Shown: positions 1 through 9,350, counted from the first letter of the stretch. The stretch: DNA of 64,000 nucleotides from Nostoc flagelliforme FACHB-838 (GCF_014698065.1 NZ_JACJSI010000012.1:62001-126000); one strand, 5' to 3'. Notes: generated by a model not told the origin, from the letters alone. Numbers and translations: made by a program.

Positions 1-1293
1 ATCACGGTTAGCAGAACGATTTCCGGGATTGAAAGGTTGGGTACAAACGAACTTGTAGATATACTCGTTGCGCTCGTCGTCACCTTGATAGAAAGCAACA
101 CGGTTTTTGTCATCAACAACAACTTGAGCGCTCTCATGCTTGAACCGACCAAGAGCAGTGCGCTTGACTGGTTTGCTTTGTGGATTGTAGGGATCAATCT
201 CGACCACCCAGCCGAATAAATGGGGTTCAAGTGGGTTGGTGCTGGCATCGAAGCGTGGATCAACCTCCGGCCAGCGATAGCTAGATGATGTTGAAACGCC
301 GTACCGATTTTGTCCTGCCAGGATATCAGACTTTTCGATGCCTGGAATTGCAACTACATCTCGTGTAGGGTTGGCAAAGTAGCCGTTCCAGTTCTCTTCA
401 CAGGTCAAGTAAGTACCCCAAGGAGTGTAGCCATTGGCGCAGTTGTTGAGCGTACCATAAGCGGTATAGCCGTCGTTCAGTATCCCAGTGTCAACAGAGC
501 CAGTTGGCTGAATTGAAAACTTCTTCGACTTTAACAGTGCATTGCCAGCCGCAGGCCCCGAAACTCGCATCTCCGTGTTGCCCGTAATGCGGCGACCATA
601 AGGCGAATTGCGATTGAAACTCCACTCATTACCCTTTTTGGAAATTTCTACAACAGACACGCCATGAGCAGCCTGAGACTTGCGTACCTTGGCAATAGTG
701 ACTACATCCAGACCATCGGGATGCAAAATTGATTCTTGGGTATACTCATGGTTGACGCACAGTAGACCAGTATTGATGGGCTGGTTTAAAAAGCCTCTTA
801 ACGATCTTGTTTGTGAACTTACTGTCCGACCAACAACCTTCCCTGGCTGTAAAGGGAAGTAGTACATCCCGTCATTGTGCATACCAAACTGCTTTTCTTG
901 AGCAGCTGCATCTTGGGAGACATCTGCTAACCAAGTCGGGCCACCAGGTGCGATCGGATCTCCCCAAGCAACTAATACTTTAGCTGTATAACCTTCAGGA
1001 ACACTGACAAGATCCTTTTGCAGGAGTCCTGTAGCTGGGTTGAGTAAATTCGGTGGGATGCTCTTAAAGCCTATGCCAGCAAATCCCGTTCCTTTGGGAA
1101 TTGGAGCTGCATCAACACTTTGGAGAAAGCCACCGATAGAAACATCGCCCATAACAGTTAGCACCGATGTACCTACAGCAGTCATGATGAACCGCCGCCG
1201 ACTCAAACTAACGCGGTCAATCACATCACGAATTGACTCGTTACCGGATGTGTTGAGGGTCAAATTGTTTCTAGGGTGAAAGCGTCCTTTCAT
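1..1293 (-). CDS. PhoX-like (DUF839) phosphatase, C-terminus outside window
   Basis: The first 431 codons of a PhoX/DUF839-type alkaline phosphatase; the frame is open to base 1, so the C-terminus is missing. PhoX enzymes release phosphate from phosphoesters outside the cytoplasm using iron and calcium. A twin-arginine export motif SRRRFIM lies at residues 31-37, followed by a hydrophobic stretch. Family motifs then appear in order: CVNHEYT, YGRRITGNTE, WGTYLTCEENW, LGRFKHESA and YQGDDERNEYIYKF. The Cys of TCEEN, which I take to be the iron-ligand cysteine of PhoX, is present. The ATG at 1293 has GGAG 8 bases upstream. The next gene (1943-4285) is a divergent paralogue in the same orientation. 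Family assignment is firm; substrate and metal use are inferred. Confidence 0.88.
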   Translation of the reverse strand, partial: MKGRFHPRNNLTLNTSGNESIRDVIDRVSLSRRRFIMTAVGTSVLTVMGDVSIGGFLQSVDAAPIPKGTGFAGIGFKSIPPNLLNPATGLLQKDLVSVPEGYTAKVLVAWGDPIAPGGPTWLADVSQDAAAQEKQFGMHNDGMYYFPLQPGKVVGRTVSSQTRSLRGFLNQPINTGLLCVNHEYTQESILHPDGLDVVTIAKVRKSQAAHGVSVVEISKKGNEWSFNRNSPYGRRITGNTEMRVSGPAAGNALLKSKKFSIQPTGSVDTGILNDGYTAYGTLNNCANGYTPWGTYLTCEENWNGYFANPTRDVVAIPGIEKSDILAGQNRYGVSTSSSYRWPEVDPRFDASTNPLEPHLFGWVVEIDPYNPQSKPVKRTALGRFKHESAQVVVDDKNRVAFYQGDDERNEYIYKFVCTQPFNPGNRSANRD

Positions 1294-1942
1294 TCTTTGT
1301 TCTCCATTTAAGACTTAAGAGGTTGCTATTCAGTCCATCTCTCAATAACATTAGTAATTTGGTAAATAAAAACTTTATATATTTACAACAATTACTTAGA
1401 TATTTCTTGAGATTTGACACATTTTTAACAGCCAATAAATAGCAGTGAATAACAAATTAAGACTGGCTGATGCTGCTTACGCAGATTAAAAAATCATATT
1501 TTCCTTAATTTAAGTACTAAATATTAACATTAGGTTATATACTGATTAATTTGAATTTATCAACAATGTTTTTGATGAAAATAGGCTTTTGATAAATAAG
1601 TAACAATTTTTTCATGAATACGCATGGTCAGATGAAACCGAAATTTCAGCAAGCGATAATCGTAGGATGAACGCTGCCAAAAATATAAAGTTAAGGTTTT
1701 CGCCAGCAATAGACAGGCTTTATTCTCGAAAATTGATTTATAAAAAAAGATGCAAGATGTCAGGCTAAACTAACATCTTGCATGAGTCGTAACAACCGCT
1801 TAGTAATTCATTACTCAGCTAATACCTGAAGTCGTCTTTAGACGATTTGTAAATAGTTTGAGTCCACTCAATTGGACTTTAGCTAGCATTGCGCTCAAAG
1901 TGCAAAACGAGCTAGGATGTCAATCAAAAATAAGGTTTTAAA
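1294..1942. other. Intergenic spacer between two PhoX-like genes
   Basis: AT-rich spacer with no convincing ORF. It must hold the promoter of the downstream PhoX-like gene (minus strand) and the terminator hairpin at 1742-1783. Two short hairpins lie at about 1831-1850 (TCGTC/GACGA) and 1861-1878 (AGTCCA/TGGACT). They resemble dispersed Nostoc repeats. Confidence 0.6.
1742..1783 (-). terminator. Intrinsic terminator after the second PhoX-like gene
   Basis: On the minus strand an 11-bp perfect stem (1783-1773 with 1760-1750, ATGCAAGATGT) and a 12-nt loop are followed by a run of seven T (1748-1742). It lies about 160 bp downstream of the stop codon at 1943. Confidence 0.7.
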
Positions 1943-4285
1943 TTAAATAAACCTGTTGCGAGGATTTTTAGGGCGGATACCAATTACAGATGGTCGGGGA
2001 ACACCTGTAGATTGTTCCTTACCACCATCAGATTTTGAGATATTACTCGGCCAACTACTGCCACGAGGTAAACTCCGAGTTTGATTGAATGTAGTACCAT
2101 TCAAATCTAGTAATTCAATGCTGCGACTCAGCATTGTGCCATCGTTAATTGGACAATCTTCACCAGGATGTTGTATTGAAATAATCAGTGTATTTCCAAT
2201 AAAAGTTGGCCCTGTCATTTCACAACGCACTGGCCCATGAGCAAACGGTGTTACTTGTCCCGCATTAGCACCACTAGTAGGGATAAAAAATAGCCAGTTA
2301 TTACCAAATACTCCTGTAAAATCAGAAACGTTACCACTAGTAGTGTGATCGATTTTGGTTTGCTTACCTTCAGCACCAACATCAAAACCATTGTGAGTGT
2401 CGGTAGACATATCTGTAACACCCCAAACATTTCCCTGATTGTCAAACACTAAATTATCGACATTAGCAAAACCAGCACCATTAACAGACCCGGCTTCGCC
2501 ACCTTGGGCAAATCTCTGCCACCGGAAGGTTAAACCTGTTGCATCGGTACTATCTTCAATAATCTTGTACAATCCTCCTGATTGCTGCGTTGCGTTCGCA
2601 TCCGTGCTTAACTTAGCAACTTGAAAAATTCGGGAATCAGGATAACCATCGCTTCCCGGCGCACCATCGGTATAAGCAATGAAAACTTCTTTGGTCGTTG
2701 GATGCACTTCTATATCTTCAGGACGTGCTGTGGGAGTTCCGCCAACTAAGTTTGCAGCCAAAAAAGCATCACTAAGTACAGCACCTTGGGTAGAATAAAA
2801 GTCAGATAGCTTTTTATTTTGATAATCAGGTAGTGCTTTTGCTTCGTTAGTGCGATCGCATTTAAAAGTACCACCATCTTTGGTTTCACCTGCAATGCCA
2901 TTACGTTTCGGTAGCGGTAAAAGTCCTTCTTTTTGTACTTTCTCCAACGCAGCAAATTCTACAGAAGATAGAACTGTCGGCGTAATGGGATTGGTAGCAG
3001 TAGTTAAGAGTAACGGTATCCATTTACCTGTACCGTCTGGATTGTAACGGGCAACATACAAAGTCCCGTTTTCCCATAAGCTACTGTTAGTTTTACTGCT
3101 GGGTGAAGAAATAGTGCTGGTACTGACAAATTTCCAAGTGTGTCCCCCGCGTCTGTCATCACCCAAGTAAGCAACTAATTTCTTACCTTTTTCAACGCGC
3201 AGGGCAACATTTTCATGGCGAAAACGACCTAACCAAGTGTGTTTCCGGGGACGAAATTTCGGATTTTTCGGGTCAATTTCGACAATCCAGCCGTATTTTT
3301 CGCCAACCAAACCAAAAGTCTTGCCAATAGTTTTCTCTGTGTAATCGGTCTGAGTACCATTAGCTTTGACTGCTTCTGTAACGCTATTTTGGAAATTCTC
3401 TTCCGCAGTTAAAATCGTTCCCCAAGGAGTTTTACCACCAGAACAGTTGAAGGCAGTACCAATAATTTTGTTACCCAATTCATCAGAAGAAAGATTAAAA
3501 ACTTGGGTTGCAGCTGGGCCAGTTCCGATTAAATAATTTTTGTCACCTTTTTGGTGATTGCGACTTCCCCAAGCAGTGATATTTTTGTAATCATCATTGC
3601 GTTGGCTATTGATTGCCAACCCAGAAAGACCATGAATGCGGCGATTTTTGGCATCTTTAACCACAGCAAAACGTTTGTTGGCGTTACGGCGAGAGATGCG
3701 GACGATCGAGCCGCCTTGATTATATAAAAATTCTCCTTCAACTTCAATATTTTTGCTGGAGGGTAAAGCCCAACCAATTACATTTTCAAATGCGTCGGGT
3801 AGTTCTTTCAGATCAGAGGAATCTCCCACAACTAAAGTAGAAAATGGAAAACTAACGTATTCATGATTTACCCATAAATACCCGACATCATTAGTTTTTC
3901 TCAGGGGAATAAAGCCAGTAAAATCATTGTTGTAACCAAAGTAATCATCCTTGTTAGAAAAGACGCGATCGCCCCAACTGACAATTACATAACGTTCGTA
4001 GTCTGGCGGCACTACCACATCATCAATAACGTTATAGCTACCTAACTTAATATCCGCAGCTGCATCGACTATTTCTCCTTGACCAATTCCTGTTGGCAAG
4101 AAATTTTTCTGCTGCTGATAAATTGGTAGGGGATGTGGTAAGCGTACAGGTGTAAAGGTAAGTGGCGCGGTTTTTATTTCTGCACTGCTGACAACACTGT
4201 TTAGGAGTTTATCTCTCAAAATAGCAGCACCAGCACTGCCGACAAAAAATATTAAAATTTCTCTACGACTTAATTTAGACATCAA
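1943..4285 (-). CDS. PhoX/DUF839 family phosphatase-like protein
   Basis: A 780-residue DUF839/PhoX-family protein. The N-terminus has a Tat motif (SRREIL, residues 6-11) before a hydrophobic segment, so export from the cytoplasm is likely. It keeps the family blocks found in the neighbouring paralogue: WVNHEYVSF, WGTILTAEEN, LGRFRHEN and YLGDDRRGGHTWKF. The C-terminal half has the DIEVHP and GPVRCEMTGPTF blocks. The position that is Cys in the neighbour's TCEEN motif is Ala here (TAEEN). If that Cys is the PhoX iron ligand, metal chemistry must differ or activity may be lost. The ATG at 4285 (second Met at 4282) starts it. A terminator lies downstream at 1742-1783. Confidence 0.88.
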   Translation of the reverse strand: MMSKLSRREILIFFVGSAGAAILRDKLLNSVVSSAEIKTAPLTFTPVRLPHPLPIYQQQKNFLPTGIGQGEIVDAAADIKLGSYNVIDDVVVPPDYERYVIVSWGDRVFSNKDDYFGYNNDFTGFIPLRKTNDVGYLWVNHEYVSFPFSTLVVGDSSDLKELPDAFENVIGWALPSSKNIEVEGEFLYNQGGSIVRISRRNANKRFAVVKDAKNRRIHGLSGLAINSQRNDDYKNITAWGSRNHQKGDKNYLIGTGPAATQVFNLSSDELGNKIIGTAFNCSGGKTPWGTILTAEENFQNSVTEAVKANGTQTDYTEKTIGKTFGLVGEKYGWIVEIDPKNPKFRPRKHTWLGRFRHENVALRVEKGKKLVAYLGDDRRGGHTWKFVSTSTISSPSSKTNSSLWENGTLYVARYNPDGTGKWIPLLLTTATNPITPTVLSSVEFAALEKVQKEGLLPLPKRNGIAGETKDGGTFKCDRTNEAKALPDYQNKKLSDFYSTQGAVLSDAFLAANLVGGTPTARPEDIEVHPTTKEVFIAYTDGAPGSDGYPDSRIFQVAKLSTDANATQQSGGLYKIIEDSTDATGLTFRWQRFAQGGEAGSVNGAGFANVDNLVFDNQGNVWGVTDMSTDTHNGFDVGAEGKQTKIDHTTSGNVSDFTGVFGNNWLFFIPTSGANAGQVTPFAHGPVRCEMTGPTFIGNTLIISIQHPGEDCPINDGTMLSRSIELLDLNGTTFNQTRSLPRGSSWPSNISKSDGGKEQSTGVPRPSVIGIRPKNPRNRFI

Positions 4286-4715
4286 ACTTTCCTCTGATGT
4301 GACAGAAAAAATTTAGTAGAGGGAACTCCAAGAAATAATTTACTACTACTTGTAGGGTGGGCATCTTGCCCGCTCAGTTTATATGGCGGGCGAGACACCC
4401 ACCCCAGAAGAAATAATTAAATATTTTTTATTTGTAAGTCCCAGAAACAAATTCTATTTAATTAACATAAAAAGATATTAATTTTAGGAAAATCGCTGTA
4501 TTTTAAATTTTTAATGACAAATTAAAGATAAATTGCCTTGTTTATACACGCATAAATAATTAGTTAGGTACTAATTCTAGTTTTTGAAGATTAAGCTTAG
4601 ATTATATATTGATTAACTCCAAATTATTAAACCTTCCATTCTACGCAACCAGAATCAGCTAAGGAACAGTGTCAGCGCCCCATCTGTCCTATCCTGGAGA
4701 TGGATAGATAGTGTT
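4286..4715. other. Divergent intergenic region with a GGGTGGGC inverted repeat
   Basis: Spacer between divergently transcribed PhoX-like and glycosyltransferase genes. Inside it, 4354-4403 is a GC-rich imperfect inverted repeat (GGGTGGG...GCCCGC facing GCGGGC...CCCACCC). It resembles the GTAGGG-type dispersed palindromes elsewhere in the window. The rest is AT-rich promoter-like sequence with no ORF. Confidence 0.6.
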
Positions 4716-5672
4716 GTGGGTGAGACTGTGTTTTTCAGCGTTGTGATACCGACTTATAATCGCCAACCGATTTTAGAAAAGTGCCTCCGCGCCTTAGAGG
4801 TGCAGGAGTTAAGCCAGGGAAGTTTTGTTACTGATTACGAGATTGTCTTGGTGGATGATGGTTCTACTGATGGCACATTGGAGTGGTTAGCAGCACACAA
4901 AGAGGAGTTTCCTCATGTGCGCTGGTTTCAACAAGATCATGCTGGGCCGGCTGCGGCTCGGAATTTGGGAGTAGAACAGGCACTGGGAGACACAATTATC
5001 TTTATTGATAGTGATTTAGTAGTGCTGAAAAATTTCTTGCAAGCTCATGCTAATGCATTATTGCAGGGACAGGAGAAATTGGGGAGCGATCGCTTCTTCA
5101 CTTACGGCGCAGTTATCAATACTTGCAATTTCGACAATCCAACGGCTGAACCCTACAAAGTCACAGATTTTTCCGCAGCTTTTTTTGCTACGGGAAATGT
5201 AGCAATCTCTAAACATTGGCTAGAGAAAGCCGGACTTTTTGATACTAGCTTTCAACTCTATGGCTGGGAAGATTTAGAATTAGGTGTGCGCTTAAAAAAA
5301 CTAGGTTTGACACTAATTAAATGTCCAGAAGCCGTAGGATATCACTGGCATCCAGCATTTAAATTAGAGCAAATTCCCCGATTGATTGACCAAGAAATTC
5401 AACGCGGACGTATGGGAGTTTTGTTTTATCAAAAGCATCCTACATGGGAGGTGCGAATGATGATTCAAATGACTTGGCTGCATCGCTTACTTTGGGGAAT
5501 TCTTTCACTCAATGGCACACTGAATGAACGGACGATGGCTCCTTTATTGCAATGGCTAATTAATTTAGATAAACCGCAATTAGCTTTAGAAATTGCCCGA
5601 ATTTTCCTCAACTGGTACAACGTTAAGGGTGTTTATGAAGCCTATGCTCATATTAAAATGAGATCCTCGTAG
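4716..5672 (+). CDS. Glycosyltransferase family 2
   Basis: A 318-residue GT-A fold glycosyltransferase of family GT2, which transfers a sugar from a nucleotide-sugar donor to an unknown acceptor. Visible motifs are SVVIPTYNR near the N-terminus, VDDGSTDG (46-53), the DSD metal/nucleotide site (98-100) and the acceptor-side GWEDLELGVRL (ED at 185-186). There is no signal peptide or obvious membrane helix, so it probably acts at the cytoplasmic face. The start is uncertain: GTG at 4716 and GTG at 4728 are both in frame, just before the first beta-strand, with GGAG at 4696-4699. The gene stands alone and ends at a strong terminator (5745-5770). The acceptor cannot be inferred from context. Confidence 0.88.
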   Translation: MGETVFFSVVIPTYNRQPILEKCLRALEVQELSQGSFVTDYEIVLVDDGSTDGTLEWLAAHKEEFPHVRWFQQDHAGPAAARNLGVEQALGDTIIFIDSDLVVLKNFLQAHANALLQGQEKLGSDRFFTYGAVINTCNFDNPTAEPYKVTDFSAAFFATGNVAISKHWLEKAGLFDTSFQLYGWEDLELGVRLKKLGLTLIKCPEAVGYHWHPAFKLEQIPRLIDQEIQRGRMGVLFYQKHPTWEVRMMIQMTWLHRLLWGILSLNGTLNERTMAPLLQWLINLDKPQLALEIARIFLNWYNVKGVYEAYAHIKMRSS

Positions 5673-5744
5673 TCTTTGTAGGTTGATTATTCTTGATGTA
5701 CTTGATTATAATGCAATGTCAAAATGTGAAATAATCAGCAACAA

Positions 5745-5774
5745 AAAAGACGGGGGTTAGCCCGTCTTTTGTAT
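5745..5774 (+). terminator. Intrinsic terminator, possibly bidirectional
   Basis: A 10-bp perfect stem AAAAGACGGG / CCCGTCTTTT (5745-5754 and 5761-5770) with a 6-nt loop. A-rich and T-rich flanks allow it to work for the glycosyltransferase (+) and also for the convergent moaD-like/thrC genes (-). Confidence 0.8.
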
Positions 5775-5918
5775 AATAAGTAAAAACATCTTGGTAATTT
5801 CTGCAATATATCAGGATACTTTACTTGCCATCTGCCAAATTGCCAACTACTTATTAATAAAATACCAATATTACTTTTTATTTTATTGGATATTCTTAGC
5901 CGCTAAAATTTTTGGGCA

Positions 5919-5939
5919 TTCCCAGCCGAAGACTGGGAA
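5919..5939. repeat. TTCCCAG hairpin repeat
   Basis: A 7-bp perfect inverted repeat TTCCCAG / CTGGGAA with loop CCGAAGA, about 60 bp past the stop of the MoaD-like gene. It resembles a common Nostoc dispersed hairpin. It could add termination for the minus-strand gene, but the T-run after it is weak. Confidence 0.5.
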
Positions 5940-5999
5940 CGAAGTAATCTTTCAAGGGGTTGTCTAGTCAGGCTTCTGGTGTATTTTGTGTTTTCTGCA

Positions 6000-6275
6000 T
6001 TAACCACCAGCGACAGCTGGGACAATACTTACTTCGTCGCCATCTTTAAGAGTTGTGTTAATACCATCTAAATGGCGGATATCTTCGCTATCTACGTAAA
6101 AATTTACAAATCGACGTAGCTTGCCTTCTTCATCGCACAACCGCGATTTAATACCAGGAAAGCTTTGTTCTAAAGATTCCAACAATTCAGCAATGGTGCT
6201 ACCGCTGGATTCTAGAGTAGCTTGATTATTAGTAAAACTCTGAAGAGTCGTAGGAACTAAAACTTTTACAGCCAT
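6000..6275 (-). CDS. MoaD/ThiS-family sulfur-carrier protein
   Basis: A 91-residue beta-grasp (ubiquitin-like) protein of the MoaD/ThiS family. Such proteins carry sulfur as a C-terminal thiocarboxylate after adenylation by an E1-like enzyme. The C-terminus ends exactly in the required Gly-Gly (VPAVAGG, residues 90-91). [10 protein letters not shown] before it is the usual family block. It lies 95 bp downstream of thrC on the same strand, so the two may be cotranscribed. The partner is unlikely to be molybdopterin synthase given this context. By analogy with CysO-CysM and with thiocarboxylate-dependent homocysteine synthesis in other bacteria, a role in sulfur amino acid synthesis is possible, but that is inference. 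Confidence 0.82.
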   Translation of the reverse strand: MAVKVLVPTTLQSFTNNQATLESSGSTIAELLESLEQSFPGIKSRLCDEEGKLRRFVNFYVDSEDIRHLDGINTTLKDGDEVSIVPAVAGG

Positions 6276-6320
6276 AGAAGTACAAAGTGAAGAATGAGGA
6301 GTGAGGAGCTAGGAATAAAC

Positions 6321-6356
6321 TTAAGAGTTATAAATCAAAAAACTTATAACTCTTAA
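6321..6356. repeat. 13-bp inverted repeat between thrC and the MoaD-like gene
   Basis: TTAAGAGTTATAA (6321-6333) and its exact reverse complement (6344-6356) with a 10-nt AT-rich loop. A further partial copy follows at 6359-6372. No strong T-run is present, so it may be a processing or attenuation hairpin, or a simple dispersed repeat. Confidence 0.6.
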
Positions 6357-6370
6357 CTGATAACTCTTAA

Positions 6371-7675
6371 CTAAACGAGAACTTGTTGCCATTCCAAGCG
6401 ATCAAGAGTACGCGATCGCTCTAAGGCACGTTCAAAACTATCGAGTTTGGCATCAATAGTCAAGGGTTCGCCAACGTAGCCTTGAATTGCCTCTTGGGTT
6501 TTTAAACCGTTACCAGTGATGTAAATTACGGTAGTTTCATCTGGATCAATTTTGCCAGCTTCTACCAATTTCTTCAGCACGGCTACAGTTGTACCACCAG
6601 CCGTTTCGGTGAAGATGCCTTCAGTTTCTGCCAGTAGCTTGATGCCATCAATAATTTCTGCATCATTGACTGATTCAATGTTACCACCAGTCTTCTGAGC
6701 TAACTCTACAGCATAAATGCCGTCTGCTGGATTGCCGATCGCTAGCGATTTGGCAATTGTATTCGGTTTAACTGGCTTAATAAAGTCGCGTCCTTCTTTG
6801 AAGGCTTGGGCGATGGGTGAACAACCTTCAGCTTGAGCGCCGCTGAAACGGACTTTTTTGTTTTCTACCAAACCAACTTCTATAAATTCTTGGAAGCCTT
6901 TATAAATTTTGGTAAACAGAGAACCAGATGCCAAAGGAGCAACAACATGATCCGGTAGTTCCCAACCCAGTTGTTCCGCAACTTCAAAACCTAGCGTCTT
7001 AGAACCTTCAGAGTAATAAGGACGTAGATTAATGTTGACAAAACCCCAACCATGTGTGTTGGCAACTTCTGAACAGAGGCGATTTACTTGATCGTAGTTA
7101 CCCTTGACGGCCATCAGCGTGGGACTGTAAATCAAGCTACCGATAATTTTACCGGCTTCTAAATCTGCGGGAATAAATACACAGCAGTCTAAACCTGCAT
7201 GAGCTGCGATCGCAGCTGTAGAATTTGCCAAGTTGCCAGTGCTAGCGCAAGAAACAGTAGTGAAACCTAACTCCCGCGCTCTGGAGAGAGCGACTGACAC
7301 CACCCGATCCTTAAAACTTAGGGTGGGCATATTAACGGCATCATTTTTTATATAAAGCTTATTTAGACCCAGGCGACGGGCAAGACGGTGAGAACGAACC
7401 AACGGTGTCATCCCCGTTCCCACATCTATAACATTGTCAGTTGCGACAGGCAAAAAGGGGCGGTAGCGCCAAATTGAATTAGGCCCGGCTTGAATTGTTT
7501 CACGAGTGACAGTTAGACGCAGAGCATTGTAGTCATACTCAACTTCTAACGGCCCAAAACACAACTCACAAACATTACTGGCTTTGAGTTCATATTCCGC
7601 ACCACATTCCTTACACTTCAAGGCTTGAAAGTAGGCAGTGCTGGCTTTGGTTTGGGTTGTGATTGCCTGAGTCAT
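6371..7675 (-). CDS. thrC: Threonine synthase
   Basis: A PLP-dependent threonine synthase (434 aa), which converts O-phosphohomoserine to threonine and phosphate in the last step of threonine synthesis. The PLP-binding lysine lies in LSFKDR (K122). The phosphate-binding loop ASTGNLANS follows, and a Gly-rich block near the C-terminus (YITGNGLK) is typical. The N-terminus has two CxxC pairs (C21/C24 and C36/C39), the rubredoxin-like zinc ribbon seen in this ThrC subgroup. The ATG at 7675 follows a purine-rich AGGGAAAG. A MoaD-like gene follows on the same strand 95 bp downstream. Assignment is strong, though a sulfide-using relative of ThrC cannot be excluded from sequence alone. Confidence 0.93.
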   Translation of the reverse strand: MTQAITTQTKASTAYFQALKCKECGAEYELKASNVCELCFGPLEVEYDYNALRLTVTRETIQAGPNSIWRYRPFLPVATDNVIDVGTGMTPLVRSHRLARRLGLNKLYIKNDAVNMPTLSFKDRVVSVALSRARELGFTTVSCASTGNLANSTAAIAAHAGLDCCVFIPADLEAGKIIGSLIYSPTLMAVKGNYDQVNRLCSEVANTHGWGFVNINLRPYYSEGSKTLGFEVAEQLGWELPDHVVAPLASGSLFTKIYKGFQEFIEVGLVENKKVRFSGAQAEGCSPIAQAFKEGRDFIKPVKPNTIAKSLAIGNPADGIYAVELAQKTGGNIESVNDAEIIDGIKLLAETEGIFTETAGGTTVAVLKKLVEAGKIDPDETTVIYITGNGLKTQEAIQGYVGEPLTIDAKLDSFERALERSRTLDRLEWQQVLV

Positions 7676-8060
7676 AAACTAGCTTTCCCTGTTTTGTCTG
7701 TCACTGTCGCCTGATACTAACACGAGCAAAAATACCAGTCAAACATACCCGATAAAAATTGTCGGGTATAGGTAGTACTGAAAGGAATGATCCTTGTAAA
7801 ACTTTAATATCAGTAATTTCTGTATTGACATTAGAGATATGAGCCAAAATGAATGTAGGGACGTAGCACTGCTACGTCCCTACAAGGGTTTCAGGCAACG
7901 AATAATTAATTTCTGGAGATGTCTATTGAGCCAAGATCGGTGTAAAGACGTAGCTAGAGGCTAAAAACCTTTTTCTATATAGCTTTCAGCTTTTTTCCTC
8001 TCCCGTTTTACCCAAACAGAGTAAGGCTTTGGCAAAAAGTAAGCGAGAAGCTTCGTAGAG
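7676..8060. other. Intergenic spacer upstream of thrC
   Basis: Contains the thrC promoter region on the minus strand and the perfect palindrome at 7854-7884. No ORF or RNA gene is recognised. Confidence 0.6.
7854..7884. repeat. 31-bp perfect palindrome (GTAGGG family)
   Basis: Arms 7854-7868 (TGTAGGGACGTAGCA) and 7870-7884 are exact reverse complements around one central C. The same GTAGGG...CCCTAC ends occur at 22642-22671, 44608-44637 and 60945-60975, with relatives near 4354 and 20341. It is probably a dispersed, possibly mobile, hairpin element. Confidence 0.8.
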
Positions 8061-9227
8061 CTAGCTAAATGGTAAATCTGCATTAATTGCCTCAATCTCC
8101 TGCTGTTCGAGTTGATTCACTTCCTTAATATAGGGACGTAAAATTTGTCCTAAACGATTATTGTAAAAGCGGTGCAGACTGTGATTAGGCATAGCGGGGA
8201 AACCACGGCGTTTTTTATGGCGGCCACCCGCGCCAGGATCAAAAATTTGGATTCCGTTAGCGATCGCCCACTCAATTGGCGCATAATAGCAAGCATCAAA
8301 ATGTAAACAATCTATTTCTTGAAAACTTCCCCAATAGCGTCCATAGAGTTTGTCACCTTTAAACAAACAAAACGACATTCCTAAAGGATGAGAATTATCT
8401 TGTTCACTATATGCGGCGAAAAACAAGACTCGATGACGATAATCGGCCTGTAGCTGCTCAAAAAACCGCTGTGTGAGATACTTGCTACCCCACCAGCCAA
8501 ACTTATCACAGGTGTCAGCATAGAACTGGTACATCAAGCGAAACACAGACTGAGGAATTTCATCGCCAGTCAAAGGTTGTAATCGTAAACCTGCTTTTTC
8601 CACAGCTTTGCGTTCCCGCTTAATATTACGGCGCTGATTGGCGTTAAACACCTTTAAATAGTCATCAAAAGTTTTAAAGCCAGCATTTTCCCAGACATAG
8701 CTGTGGTGCAGCCAAGTTGTAAAGCCATGCCGTTCCAGCATCGGACGCCATTGGGGATCGACGTAGAGAAAATGACACCCAGAAATTCGATTTTTTGAGC
8801 AAAAAGTGTCAATTTCATGCACCATCAGCGCTGTAATTTCATCCTCATCTTCTCCTGGGGCGATTAAAAATCTATAGCCTTCAGCAGGAGTAAATGGTGT
8901 CATTCCCAGCAATTTTGGGTAATATTGGACTCCGATGCGATCGGCTAACTCTGCCCATTGGTGATCGAAAACAAATTCACCAGAACTATGTCCTTTAAGA
9001 TAAAGTGGCGCAGCAGCAATCAGCGTTCTATCTCGCCACAATGTCAAGTGATTTGGCAACCAACCAGTTTTAGCCGTAGTACTCTGGGAGGTTTCGAGAT
9101 TATTTAGCCACTCCCATTCTAAAAATGGCGTTTTGAGTGGCATTGCCAAAGCATTCCAGGCATTTTGGGGTACTTCAGCGATTTTGTTCGTCCAAACGAC
9201 AGAATAGCGAGGCTTAAGTTGTTCCAC
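8061..9227 (-). CDS. FemAB-like/DUF482 GNAT-fold protein
   Basis: A 388-residue protein of the DUF482 (PF04339) family, distantly related to FemAB peptidyltransferases and GNAT N-acyltransferases. The signature block is FNANQRRNIKRERK in the middle. Conserved segments PFLEWEWLNNLE (N-terminal) and FDPGAGGRHKKRRGF (C-terminal) also match the family. Function is not experimentally clear; annotations point to peptidoglycan-related acyl transfer from aminoacyl-tRNA-like donors. No signal peptide is seen. The start is GTG at 9227, and an in-frame ATG is absent nearby. It is separated from the next minus-strand gene by short tandem repeats and is probably monocistronic. Confidence 0.8.
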   Translation of the reverse strand: MEQLKPRYSVVWTNKIAEVPQNAWNALAMPLKTPFLEWEWLNNLETSQSTTAKTGWLPNHLTLWRDRTLIAAAPLYLKGHSSGEFVFDHQWAELADRIGVQYYPKLLGMTPFTPAEGYRFLIAPGEDEDEITALMVHEIDTFCSKNRISGCHFLYVDPQWRPMLERHGFTTWLHHSYVWENAGFKTFDDYLKVFNANQRRNIKRERKAVEKAGLRLQPLTGDEIPQSVFRLMYQFYADTCDKFGWWGSKYLTQRFFEQLQADYRHRVLFFAAYSEQDNSHPLGMSFCLFKGDKLYGRYWGSFQEIDCLHFDACYYAPIEWAIANGIQIFDPGAGGRHKKRRGFPAMPNHSLHRFYNNRLGQILRPYIKEVNQLEQQEIEAINADLPFS

Positions 9228-9230
9228 TTT

Positions 9231-9287
9231 TTAGGGACTGGGGACTAGAGACTGGGGACTGAGGACTGGGGACTGAGGAGTAGGAGA
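9231..9287. repeat. Short tandem repeats (GGGGACT type)
   Basis: Imperfect 7- to 8-bp units GGGGACT/GAGGACT/AGAGACT run through this stretch. They are followed at about 9300-9335 by CCCAATACCCAGTACCC-type units. These are the STRR-like repeats typical of heterocystous cyanobacteria. Confidence 0.7.
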
Positions 9288-9350
9288 ATAAGGAGAATAC
9301 ACCATACCCGATGCCCAATACCCAGTACCCAATCCCTTATTTAGCGTAAT

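Noticed and set aside
4490..4540. Two TTTAAT/ATTAAA blocks 11 bp apart upstream of the second PhoX-like gene, as possible Pho boxes
   Set aside because: The sequence is so AT-rich that this spacing is expected by chance; a third box is out of phase.
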